A stretch of 64,000 bases of DNA from Facklamia miroungae (GCF_012396555.1 NZ_JAAXPS010000002.1:186001-250000), one strand, 5' to 3'. Shown: positions 29,052 through 36,568, counted from the first letter of the stretch. Made by a program: numbers and translations. Notes: generated by a model not told the origin, from the sequence alone.

Positions 29052-29711
29052 ATGACCGAAAATAACAATCAAAAGAAATGTAATTGCCAAGACCATGGTC
29101 ATCACCACCAACCCGGCCATGAATGCCAATGTCAACATAATAAATCTATTTCTGATCATGAATGTGGTTGCCAACACCACTCCAGTCATAATGAACAAAG
29201 TGGTTGTGGGTGTCATCATAATCATTCATTTGATCCGCAAGTAGATTTAGGATTTTCATTATTTTTTGAAGGTGAGATTGATGCAAGCCCTGAAGAGGTA
29301 TGGAAACACCTTACAGATAATGAATTCTTATCTCAATGGAATCCCGATATGGTAATGATCGATTGCACGCCTGGTGGGTCATTTAAAATAATTAGAAATG
29401 ATGAAGATCATCAGTTGATGTTGACTGATGTCGAAGAAGGTCATTTATTAGCATTTTTATGGGGCAATGATGATATTGTTTTAAATTTAGAAGCAGGCGA
29501 GATAAATAATACACTCTTTACGTTTGAGTATTGGTTTGCAGATAAAGAAGGAGCGAATGCAGAGGATGTCGTGCCTTGGTTAGTAAATCTTTATGAACTT
29601 GAATACTTTATTAAGAATAATGATCAACTTGATTCTCAAGACCTTACGAGTTCATTATTAAGCGAAATCAGTCTGTTAATTGAAGATCAACAAGCACGAC
29701 AATTAGATTAA
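29052..29711 (+). CDS. SRPBCC-domain protein with Cys/His-rich N-terminus
   Basis: The first 59 or so residues hold 8 Cys, arranged as four CxC pairs (CNC, CQC, CGC, CGC), and 13 His, with little other sequence: a probable metal-binding tail. The rest is an AHSA1/SRPBCC domain, with IDASPEEVWKHLTDNEFLSQ, a Trp-rich strand and a C-terminal helix. This fold binds hydrophobic ligands or acts as an Hsp90-activator-like module. It is 9 bp after yhaM and so probably co-transcribed. Function is unknown; metal storage, delivery or sensing is inference. Confidence 0.8.
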   Translation: MTENNNQKKCNCQDHGHHHQPGHECQCQHNKSISDHECGCQHHSSHNEQSGCGCHHNHSFDPQVDLGFSLFFEGEIDASPEEVWKHLTDNEFLSQWNPDMVMIDCTPGGSFKIIRNDEDHQLMLTDVEEGHLLAFLWGNDDIVLNLEAGEINNTLFTFEYWFADKEGANAEDVVPWLVNLYELEYFIKNNDQLDSQDLTSSLLSEISLLIEDQQARQLD

Positions 29712-29751
29712 ACTTTTAAATTAAAGTAGCTAATATTACTTATAGAATGCA

Positions 29752-29785
29752 AAAAGGTTGAGGATTTATGTCCTCAACCTTTTAT
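29752..29785. terminator. Bidirectional rho-independent terminator
   Basis: A 13-bp stem AAAAGGTTGAGGA/TCCTCAACCTTTT with a 6-nt loop lies between the convergent SRPBCC gene and prsA. Confidence 0.92.
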
Positions 29786-29809
29786 TAAATTTTACTCATT
29801 TAGAGTATC

Positions 29810-30826
29810 TTATTCAGCAGGAGCCTCTTCAGCAGGAGCCTCTTCAGCAGGAGCCTCTTCAGCAGGAGCTTCTTCAGCAGGAGCTTCTTCAGCAGGAGCC
29901 TCTCCAGTTGGAGCTTCTTCAGCAGGTTGATCGGCTAAATTAATGAGATCATCTACTGCATTTTTAAGTTCGGGGTCTTCAATCTTCAAATCAGAATTTT
30001 TAATGAGTTCCCCTACAATGCCATAGGTGAAGTTTGAATCAGCATACTTACTTTGTTTATAAGCTTCTATAACTTCTTCGCGACTTTCTTCTAAAGGTTT
30101 TTTCTCGCCATTATTAATTGTTTTTATTACATGATATCCAAATTCAGACTTAACAGGTTCAGAAGTCATTTCACCATTCGCTAGAGATTTAACCGCTTCT
30201 TCGAATTCTGGAACCATTTGTCCGGGAGAAAAAGGTGCTAAAAGTCCACCATTTTGGGCTGAACCATCCTTAGAAACCTCTTGAGCTACGGCATCAAATT
30301 CTTCACCATTATTGATACGTTCGATGGCATTCAATGCTTCTTCTTCTGTATCAACCAGAATATGTTGGGCTTCCATCATTGGTTGATAATCATTGTCATA
30401 GAAGTTTTGAATCGCTTCATCAGACATATCAATGCGGCCTTCAACAATTTCTTGTAAGAGGTTACGAATATATAATTGGTATTCGTATTGTTCAACACTA
30501 CCTATTTGTTGATAGGATAAGAATTGTTGGAAAACTTCCTCGCCCCCCAATTCTTTAATTTGAGATTGAACTTCTTCAGCTGCTTTTGTCTTAGCGCCTT
30601 CAGCATCTTCAACATTCTCAATGAGTACAGCTTCAATGATTTTAGAACGCAAAGCTGTCGCTCCAAATTGTTCTTTCATGTTCTTATAAAGATCTTCGGC
30701 TGTAATCGTTGTATCACCAATTGTGGCGATAACACCTTCTTGAGCTGATACACTCGTTAAGTTAGGCAAAGCTACAATTGCAACACTCGCTGCTGTTAGA
30801 ATCCATGTACGGATTGATTTTTTCAT
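29810..30826 (-). CDS. prsA: PrsA-like peptidyl-prolyl isomerase foldase, non-lipidated
   Basis: An extracytoplasmic foldase for secreted proteins. The signal peptide (KKSIRTWILTAASVAIVALP, likely cut after SVSA) has no lipobox Cys, although classical PrsA proteins are lipoproteins. An N-terminal SurA-like region precedes a parvulin domain (about residues 170-265), with EAQHILVDTEEEA, NGGLLAPFSPGQMVPEFE and SEFGYHVIK. The C-terminus is a run of EAPAE repeats. The ATG at 30826 has AGGAG upstream; the frame open to 30877 would extend before the signal. It lies beside yhaH and hit, as in Bacillus. Confidence 0.9.
   Translation of the reverse strand: MKKSIRTWILTAASVAIVALPNLTSVSAQEGVIATIGDTTITAEDLYKNMKEQFGATALRSKIIEAVLIENVEDAEGAKTKAAEEVQSQIKELGGEEVFQQFLSYQQIGSVEQYEYQLYIRNLLQEIVEGRIDMSDEAIQNFYDNDYQPMMEAQHILVDTEEEALNAIERINNGEEFDAVAQEVSKDGSAQNGGLLAPFSPGQMVPEFEEAVKSLANGEMTSEPVKSEFGYHVIKTINNGEKKPLEESREEVIEAYKQSKYADSNFTYGIVGELIKNSDLKIEDPELKNAVDDLINLADQPAEEAPTGEAPAEEAPAEEAPAEEAPAEEAPAEEAPAE
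29816..29920 (-). repeat. Tandem 15-bp repeat encoding EAPAE units in prsA
   Basis: Seven consecutive 15-bp units (plus-strand form AGCAGGAGCCTCTTC) carry a few transitions and one TTG/ACC variant. In-frame units make copy-number changes tolerable. Confidence 0.9.
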
Positions 30827-30972
30827 AATACTTTTCACTCCTGTAGAACTACTGTGATTTGCTAAATAAACTAGCATGACTTTATCTTAACATTTAATCA
30901 TTAGAAAAGGTAATTAAAGCTTGAAATTCTTAAAAATATCATATTTTTTTAAAAAATTAATACAGAGGAATA

Positions 30973-31329
30973 TTAATTTTTTTTGACTTGCTTTAATTGT
31001 GTAACAGTTTCCAAATCTTTATTCAATTGATTTAAATTCCCCTTAATTCTTCTCATTCTTGGCTGTGTCTCATCTTCGAATTTATTTTTAGTTTGTGTGA
31101 TTAAATGCGAAAGAAATTTTATTGTTTGTTTACTTTCATAATTTAGTGTTTTAATAGAATTATTAAATCGTTCATAATCTTGGTCCATCTGGTCAAGGTC
31201 GACTTGCAAGTCATTATATGCTTGTTTTAGTTGATACCGAGTTTTTTCACCGGATTGTCTAGCGTTCATAAGACCAGCGAGAACACCAAGTGCCAATCCA
31301 GTAATGAAACCTTGTGGAAAATTTTTCAT
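30973..31329 (-). CDS. yhaH: YtxH-like small membrane protein (YhaH-type)
   Basis: A 118-residue protein with one glycine-rich N-terminal membrane helix (FPQGFITGLALGVLAGLM, residues about 4-21) followed by a basic, helical, coiled-coil-prone tail. This matches the YtxH domain pattern. The ATG directly follows the hit stop, so the two are coupled. In Bacillus the YtxH-domain gene yhaH lies between prsA and hit, the same arrangement as here. The molecular role is not known. Confidence 0.75.
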   Translation of the reverse strand: MKNFPQGFITGLALGVLAGLMNARQSGEKTRYQLKQAYNDLQVDLDQMDQDYERFNNSIKTLNYESKQTIKFLSHLITQTKNKFEDETQPRMRRIKGNLNQLNKDLETVTQLKQVKKN

Positions 31330-31764
31330 TTAACTCACACTTTCTATCGTTTTTTTAATCGATGCAGCTAATTGCTGAAATTCATCATTCGTATAGGATT
31401 TAGAATTATCTGTGAAACTCAGTTTAAAACCTTCTTCTGTTTGGTATCGGGGAATGAGATGAATATGTGAATGGAAAACTGACTGATAGGCTATTTCTCC
31501 ATTATTATTAAGAATATTCATTCCTTTAACTCCTGGCAGACTATCTTGAATGGCATTGGCAATCTTTGGAATTCGACTAAAAATGCTACAAGCCAAATCA
31601 CTGTCATATTCAAAGATATTTTTAACGTGTTTTTTTGGAATAACAAGCGTATGCCCTTTTGTAACTTGAGTGATATCTAGAAAGGCATATACTTCATCAT
31701 CTTCATAGACTTTAGCGCTAGGAATTTCACCGTTAATAATTTTACAAAAAATACAATCTGTCAT
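31330..31764 (-). CDS. hit: HIT-family nucleotide hydrolase
   Basis: A histidine-triad protein that hydrolyses adenosine phosphoramidates and related nucleotides. The catalytic triad is HSHIHLIPRY at about residues 95-104. The N-terminal DCIFCKIINGEIP has the CxxC zinc-type motif of many bacterial HIT proteins. Its 144 residues are typical. The ATG at 31764 has AAAAGGAG at good spacing; the frame open to 31812 adds residues not seen in the family. Confidence 0.93.
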   Translation of the reverse strand: MTDCIFCKIINGEIPSAKVYEDDEVYAFLDITQVTKGHTLVIPKKHVKNIFEYDSDLACSIFSRIPKIANAIQDSLPGVKGMNILNNNGEIAYQSVFHSHIHLIPRYQTEEGFKLSFTDNSKSYTNDEFQQLAASIKKTIESVS

Positions 31765-31942
31765 TTTGCACTCTCCTTTTAACTGTCTAACTTTTCTTCT
31801 ATAGCATATCATAATTTAAAAAGAAAGGTTATTAATTCCCGTTAAGAGGATTACATTCATAAAAAATTCATATCCAATAAGGGAGAAGAAGTTAAATTCA
31901 TTAAATATTCTATTTTAACTCAAGTCTCCTTAATAATAGGTG

Positions 31943-31951
31943 TGGTATAAT
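31943..31951 (+). promoter_or_regulatory. Extended -10 promoter
   Basis: TGG directly precedes TATAAT (31946-31951), about 60 bp before the start of the exported-protein gene. No good -35 is seen, consistent with an extended -10 promoter. Confidence 0.45.
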
Positions 31952-32011
31952 AGTTCCGTTGAAGAAGGTATTCTATTATATAATATAACTAGTATAGGAG
32001 GTAGGATAAAT

Positions 32012-32773
32012 TTGAAAAAAAATAAATTTCAAAATAAATGGATGCTCCTAAACATTTTAGGCCTATTTTTCATCTTATTATTAAATCCAAGTGCAGAAAT
32101 ATATGGGCAAGAGGAAACATCACAAGATCAAGTGGTAATTGACCAAAGTGAAGAAACTACGAATGAAGAGGTCTTTGAGACTACAGAAGAATCAGTAATG
32201 GAAGAGGTTATCGATGCTAGTTTATTTAAGGAAGTCATTCCATATGCGCGGTATTTAAATTATCAATATGTAGGTGATGGGAGCAAATTTACCTCTAAAG
32301 ATATTATTATGGAATTTATGCCTGATGCTAATGGCATTTTCCAAGTGGCAGAATTCACTGATACTGAAGCTGTTGCATACGTTTATCAGATTCGCCCGGA
32401 AGGTCTTTATGAGCTTGCATATTTTGAGAATTACACAGTTGTTGAAGACCTACGCTATTCTCCCGATGCACAAGATGAGACAGTGTCACTGGTTTTACCA
32501 GTTGATTTAAGCGAAGGAAATATCTTTAAATCAGGTTACCAAGAAGAAATAAAGAAAAAAGTAATTGGAACGGTTGATACTGTAACAATTGGGCAAGATA
32601 TCTATAATCAAGTGTTGATTATTGAAGAAATGGAAAAGAATGATGGCGATACAATTCGTTCGTATTATGCAAATGAAGCAGGTCTAGTTCTCATTGAACG
32701 TATACATCCTGATGGGTCAACTTCTCCCATTATTTATTTGAATTCTAAACAAGGATCAATTATGGATCAATAA
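32012..32773 (+). CDS. Exported protein of unknown function
   Basis: I do not recognise this 253-residue protein. A signal peptide (KKNKFQNKWMLLNILGLFFI..., cleavage probably near YGQ) is followed by a Glu/Thr-rich linker of about 40 residues and a compact beta-rich domain (about 70-250). The domain has a repeated F/Y-rich pattern and ends YANEAGLVLIERIHPDGST. It has no lipobox and no LPxTG. The TTG at 32012 follows AGGAGGT by 9 nt; there is no earlier site. A terminator follows. Confidence 0.75.
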   Translation: MKKNKFQNKWMLLNILGLFFILLLNPSAEIYGQEETSQDQVVIDQSEETTNEEVFETTEESVMEEVIDASLFKEVIPYARYLNYQYVGDGSKFTSKDIIMEFMPDANGIFQVAEFTDTEAVAYVYQIRPEGLYELAYFENYTVVEDLRYSPDAQDETVSLVLPVDLSEGNIFKSGYQEEIKKKVIGTVDTVTIGQDIYNQVLIIEEMEKNDGDTIRSYYANEAGLVLIERIHPDGSTSPIIYLNSKQGSIMDQ

Positions 32774-32805
32774 CCGATGAACTATGCTGAGTTTAACTTA
32801 TTAAC

Positions 32806-32857
32806 AAAGCACCCTATTTACTTTTGAACTCAAAAGTAATAGGGTGTTTTGTTTTTT
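32806..32857 (+). terminator. Rho-independent terminator
   Basis: The long stem GCACCCTATTACTTTTG-type arms (about 32809-32828 with 32831-32848) ends in TTTTGTTTTTTG. Confidence 0.9.
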
Positions 32858-32922
32858 GTGTTTAATTAAATATAATTTAGCCATATGATCGTTTTGATTT
32901 GGCTTATCGTTTTATACGATAG

Positions 32923-33307
32923 AACGAACGTGGCTCATTAAAAATAGTATTCTTTTTTGAAGAAATACCGCCGTTGAAAGACGTGGAACATTATAATAAT
33001 AGTATTTCTAATGGATCAGATAGAATAATGAAAATAGCAGAGCAACAAAGTTTGGATAATCAAGTCATAAAAATATGTTGTTGTCAGTAGCAATTCCGTT
33101 ATTAATAAAAACTTAATATTTGCTGGAATTACAAAGATTATAGGAATAGTTGAATCCGTACGGATAGTTTTATGCGGTTACAACACTGTATCATTTATTA
33201 TTGGAGTTAGAACGTTACCATCTTTAGTTTCCGCTTTATTAAAAGGAACAAGTTTCGAAAAAAAGGATGTTAAAGAAAAAATGAAAATGATTAGACACTT
33301 ATTCTAA
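32923..33307 (+). pseudogene. Broken DUF2335 membrane-protein gene
   Basis: Two fragments in different frames. The first (32923-33090) contains IPPLKDVEHYNNSISNGSDR followed by IMKIAEQQ, which follows the DUF2335 pattern of PPPE, YN, PGaADRI and MAExQ, then hits a stop. The second (from about 33108 to 33307) contains FIIGVRTLPSLVSALLKGTS, like the hydrophobic end of that family, plus a charged tail. There is no start codon with a ribosome site. DUF2335 proteins are commonly carried on mobile elements, which fits the decayed context. Family assignment is by eye. Confidence 0.5.
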
Positions 33308-33796
33308 TATTTTAGTTGGTTTAAATTATTCACAACTTTTTCAATTGAGAGTGGAGTTATTTCTAAGTATCTATATAATTGGTAAAGATAGTGAAACTTC
33401 ACTAATACGACTCACGTTCGTGTAATTTAACTCAAAGGAGTCATTATATGAGTGTGGATCCTTCTTGTTTAAAATTTTAAGCAGCAAGAGAGTATCAAAA
33501 CCCCAAGATTTCAAAGTGAATGGTCTTCTTCCTATCAAAATATATAGCAAGTCATAATAAGAATTATTATACAAAATAATAAATATATAAAAGATAAAAT
33601 ATTTTATAATGAAACAAGTTGATATATTAGAAGAAGAAAGATACGAGAAAGCAATAGAAGATAAAACTATTTAAATAGCATGGAATATAAAATACTAAAA
33701 AAAATAGAAGAAGCAAAGAAAAATCAACACGATTAAAATTGCGTGAAAGGGTTTTAAAAGTAGTTTAAAATAAGGGTTAAATGAGGTGTAAAGTGA
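33308..33796 (+). other. Degenerate AT-rich stretch with gene remnants
   Basis: No intact gene seen. A good AAAGGAG site precedes a 10-codon frame at 33449, ending in a stop, like the orphaned start of a lost gene. Short coding-like shards such as QVDILEEERYEKAIEDKT occur around 33612. Together with the pseudogene upstream this reads as a decayed mobile segment. Confidence 0.4.
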
Positions 33797-34747
33797 ATGA
33801 ATGAAAAATTAAAAATGTCCTTTGTTGGAGCAGCAGCAAAATTCAACTATGATTTAAATAGTTTGGAAGAATTAACAAATCCAAAAAGGGTAGATCAATA
33901 TATTTTATCTGAATTAAATGAATTACTCGAATTAAATAATAAAAGTGTGATGCAAGCTAGGGCTGAATATTTTAAAATACCTGGAACTGTTCCATCTGAT
34001 TATGAACAAAAATTAATTCGGATCGAAGATTCTGATCAGTATGTATTGGCCGGAATTCGACATTTTGGTCAAAACCCAAAAAAACCTTTTATTTATATAT
34101 GGGCGAACTTTAAAATAGAAGAAAATAAGATGGAAAGTATAACTAAAAACATCCTTCCGTATTTTGAAATTTTTAATCCTTTACATATTAGTTATATGTG
34201 TAGCCCTAAATTATTGTCAAAACATGAGAATAGTAATAATTTTAGTGTTTCACAAAAATTTTATATTGCTAATTTAAAGAGAATACACGCACACACATTT
34301 CCTAATAAAAATAAAGAATTAACTCTAGAAAAGATTGAAAATCAGGATTATTACAGTTGGTACGAAAAGGAATATAGTCTGTTTCATCAGATGGCCCCAG
34401 AAATGAGGGATATAGTACCTGTAAATAATTTTGAGTTAATGGAAAAATGTCGAGAAGAAAATTTACTGTACTATGGAACCGTAAATAATGAAAAAGTGGG
34501 TTTAATTGCAGCGGAAAAAAACGATATTTTTGGTATAAAAGGTATCTATATCAATGAAATTATGATTGCGAAAGACTATCGTGGAAATAAATATTCAGAG
34601 AGTTTGCTGGCCAATTTTGCGGCCAGTTTACCAAAATCAGTCAAGGTATTGTGGAGTCACATCGATTCTAGAAATATTCCATCTACTAAATCAGCCTTAA
34701 ATTTAGGTCAAAAAGTATTTAGTATTGAATGTTTTTATAAGTTATAA
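33797..34747 (+). CDS. Putative GNAT-family N-acetyltransferase
   Basis: A 316-residue protein whose C-terminal third looks like a GNAT domain: INEIMIAKDYRGNKYSESLL resembles acetyl-CoA motif A, followed by LWSHIDSRNIPSTKSALNLG, the usual D-x-x-N-x-x-S-x-x-x-x-x-x-G end. The acetyl-CoA loop RGNKYS departs from the R-x-x-G-x-G/A consensus, so activity is uncertain. The N-terminal 180 residues are not recognised. GAGGTG lies 8 nt before the ATG. It is AT-richer than its neighbours and stands alone in a decayed accessory patch, so it is probably acquired. Confidence 0.65.
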   Translation: MNEKLKMSFVGAAAKFNYDLNSLEELTNPKRVDQYILSELNELLELNNKSVMQARAEYFKIPGTVPSDYEQKLIRIEDSDQYVLAGIRHFGQNPKKPFIYIWANFKIEENKMESITKNILPYFEIFNPLHISYMCSPKLLSKHENSNNFSVSQKFYIANLKRIHAHTFPNKNKELTLEKIENQDYYSWYEKEYSLFHQMAPEMRDIVPVNNFELMEKCREENLLYYGTVNNEKVGLIAAEKNDIFGIKGIYINEIMIAKDYRGNKYSESLLANFAASLPKSVKVLWSHIDSRNIPSTKSALNLGQKVFSIECFYKL

Positions 34748-35148
34748 AACCTATAAACCTTCAGATAAAATATAAGTTTGTCTTACTCTCAATTAAGTAA
34801 AACTAATAAAAAAGGCTGAATAAAGTAATAGATATAAAATAGGGTTAGTTTTTAAGCTCTTTCTTTTTTTATTTTGTTTTGTAGTTTGTTATAGAGTGAG
34901 TTTGTATAGTTAGATAAATCTAGTGTGAATCAGCTAAATTTTTAATTTAATTACTTTATATAATTAGATAAAATGATTAGATTATATGATTGAATAAGAT
35001 TTTTAATCAAACGCGGTGCAAAATAAGTGCAAAATCTTTTTATATTCTTTTATTTTTATCAAAATAAAAAAATGCCCTTAAAGGCTATTGTATAACCATT
35101 TGAAGACATTATTTTATATTCTTTTATATTCAAGATATAGATAATTAA
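34748..35148. other. Gene-free AT-rich segment abutting the tRNA 3' end
   Basis: No gene seen. A 16-bp direct repeat, TTTTATATTCTTTTAT, occurs at 35038-35053 and 35112-35127. The stretch GGTGCAAAATAAGTGCAAAA (35015-35034) resembles the GVxxGVxx-type 3' ends of phage or island integrase genes. Position next to the tRNA 3' end suits an old integration site. Confidence 0.35.
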
Positions 35149-35220
35149 TACCGCCGGAGGGAATCGAACCCCCATCGAAAGAACCGGAATCTCCCGTGAT
35201 ATCCATTACACTACGGCGGC
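35149..35220 (-). tRNA. tRNA-Arg (anticodon CCG)
   Basis: A 72-nt cloverleaf on the minus strand. Acceptor GCCGCCG pairs with CGGCGGT plus discriminator A; the D-arm has GTGTAATGGATATCAC; the anticodon loop is TTCCGGT with anticodon CCG; T-arm GGGGG-TTCGATT-CCCTC. CCA is not encoded. The anticodon stem has two G-U pairs at its base. It reads the rare Arg codon CGG. Confidence 0.93.
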
Positions 35221-35381
35221 CTAACAGTAATTGATTATACCAAAATCTTATTTATAAAAGCAAGCCAATTTTTATTCTTTTGCATAATATCAGTAATTGA
35301 GTATGTATTACTAGACATTCAAGAATAGTTTGATTAAAATTTAGGTAGTTTAATGACTATGAATAAGGAAGGAAGATTGTA

Positions 35382-36500
35382 ATGAATTTGAAAAGCTCAT
35401 TTTTAAAAGGATCTTTATTATTAGGTTCAATGATTCTATTAGCTGCTTGTGGCAATACAAATGATGACAAAGAAACCGCTTCAACCGATGTTACTACTAG
35501 TCAAAAAACCACTGAGGAAATAACCACTAAAGAAGAAACCACTAAAGAAGAAACCACTAAAGAAGAAACAACCAAGGAAGAAACAACCAAGGAAGAAACA
35601 ACCAAAGAAGAAACAACCAAAGAAGAAACAACCAAGAAAGAAACAACCAAGGAAGAAACCACTAAAGAAAAAACCACAAAAGAAGACCAAGAAACAACCG
35701 AGGAAGAGAAGAAGACTACTAAGGAAGAAACCACTAAAGAAGAAAAGCAGACTACCGAGGAAGAAACAACTGAAGAGGACAAGGAAACAACAAAAGAAAA
35801 AACAACCAAGGAAGATGACGAGACAACTAAAGAAAAAACCACAAAAGAAGTTGAAGAAACAACTAAAGATGAAGAAACAACTAAAGATGAAGAAACAACT
35901 AAAGATGAAGAAACAACTAAAGATGAAGAAACAACTAAAGAAGAAGAAGCGACTGATGAAGACGGCGAAACAACTATGGAAGACCAAGAAAAAGATGAGT
36001 CAGACATTTTAGCCGGACTACCTGCATTGGACGATTCAATTGATCTTAAAGATGGAGAATATGTGGCTGTCTCTAAAGAAAATGAACAAGGATGGGCTTT
36101 GGAGCATAAGATTACTGTTGAAGAGGGCAAAATTACTAAATCCGATTTTAATTATGTCAATGATAAAGGTGAAAAATTAACGAAAAAAGACGAATATAAT
36201 CTTCAAATGGAAGAAGCAACTGGAATGACCGTTATTGAAGCGATTGAAGAGATGAACGAAGCCTTCTTAGAAGATCCTTTTGCAGATATTGATGTTGTAA
36301 CTGGCGCAACACAGACCAGTGATGCTTTTAGGCTTTCTGCTTACACACTGGTAAAAGCTGCTCAAGAAGGGGATGAAGAAGAACAAGAAATCGACTTAGA
36401 AAAGCATTCAACGAAAGATGATGAAGAGAAGTCTTCTTCAGATGAAAAAGAGGAAGAAAAACTTGAAATAACTACAACCACTAAGAAATCTAAGAATTAG
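35382..36500 (+). CDS. PplA-like FMN-binding lipoprotein with long TTKEE linker
   Basis: A lipoprotein signal peptide ends in the lipobox LLAAC (Cys about residue 23). About residues 35-205 are a low-complexity linker of KEETT, KEKTT and KDEETT repeats. An FMN_bind-type domain (about 225-330) begins DGEYVAVSKE and carries DVVTGATQTSDAFR, with the covalent flavin-acceptor motif TGAT (predicted Thr310). A second acidic tail follows. This suggests a flavinylated electron carrier on the outer membrane face, like Listeria PplA, with the linker spanning the wall. It has one flavin domain, where PplA has two. Transfer of FMN would need ApbE, not in this window. Confidence 0.85.
   Translation: MNLKSSFLKGSLLLGSMILLAACGNTNDDKETASTDVTTSQKTTEEITTKEETTKEETTKEETTKEETTKEETTKEETTKEETTKKETTKEETTKEKTTKEDQETTEEEKKTTKEETTKEEKQTTEEETTEEDKETTKEKTTKEDDETTKEKTTKEVEETTKDEETTKDEETTKDEETTKDEETTKEEEATDEDGETTMEDQEKDESDILAGLPALDDSIDLKDGEYVAVSKENEQGWALEHKITVEEGKITKSDFNYVNDKGEKLTKKDEYNLQMEEATGMTVIEAIEEMNEAFLEDPFADIDVVTGATQTSDAFRLSAYTLVKAAQEGDEEEQEIDLEKHSTKDDEEKSSSDEKEEEKLEITTTTKKSKN
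35515..35942 (+). repeat. Tandem 15-bp and 18-bp repeats encoding the TTKEE linker
   Basis: 15-bp units of the type GAAGAAACCACTAAA run from about 35515 to 35670. Five 18-bp units of the type GAAGAAACAACTAAAGAT lie at 35853-35942, with mixed units between. Codon use (ACC/ACT against ACA/ACC) changes in blocks, suggesting recent duplications. Confidence 0.9.
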
Positions 36501-36524
36501 ATACTGGATGAATTATTAGATAGT

Positions 36525-36568
36525 ATAAAAAGTGAGCCGATCCAATTTTTCTGCTCACTTTTTATTTT
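36525..36568 (+). terminator. Rho-independent terminator
   Basis: The stem AAAAAGTGAGC/GCTCACTTTTT (36527-36537, 36553-36563) is followed by ATTTTTTT. Confidence 0.9.

Noticed and set aside
29758-29943. Plus-strand frame of repeated QEPLQ units
   Set aside because: Antisense reading of the EAPAE repeat at the end of prsA; it starts in the terminator and has no ribosome site.
32964-32973. AATACCGCCG as a left attachment site matching the tRNA-Arg 3' end
   Set aside because: Only 10 bp and it lies within the PPL-coding part of the DUF2335 remnant, so coincidence cannot be excluded; mentioned but not called.
33371-33574. 67-codon minus-strand frame in the accessory patch
   Set aside because: No ribosome site and no recognisable protein pattern; the plus strand in the same place holds an equally weak set of shards. 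Treated as degenerate sequence.
35515-35942. CRISPR-like regular repeats
   Set aside because: Units are contiguous, in frame and without spacers; they encode a low-complexity linker.
35481-36130. Two long minus-strand open frames (168 and 209 codons) over the flavin lipoprotein
   Set aside because: They are by-products of the TTKEE repeat read backwards (runs of FFSC or SLVVSS), without ribosome sites; the plus strand has a signal peptide and a folded domain.
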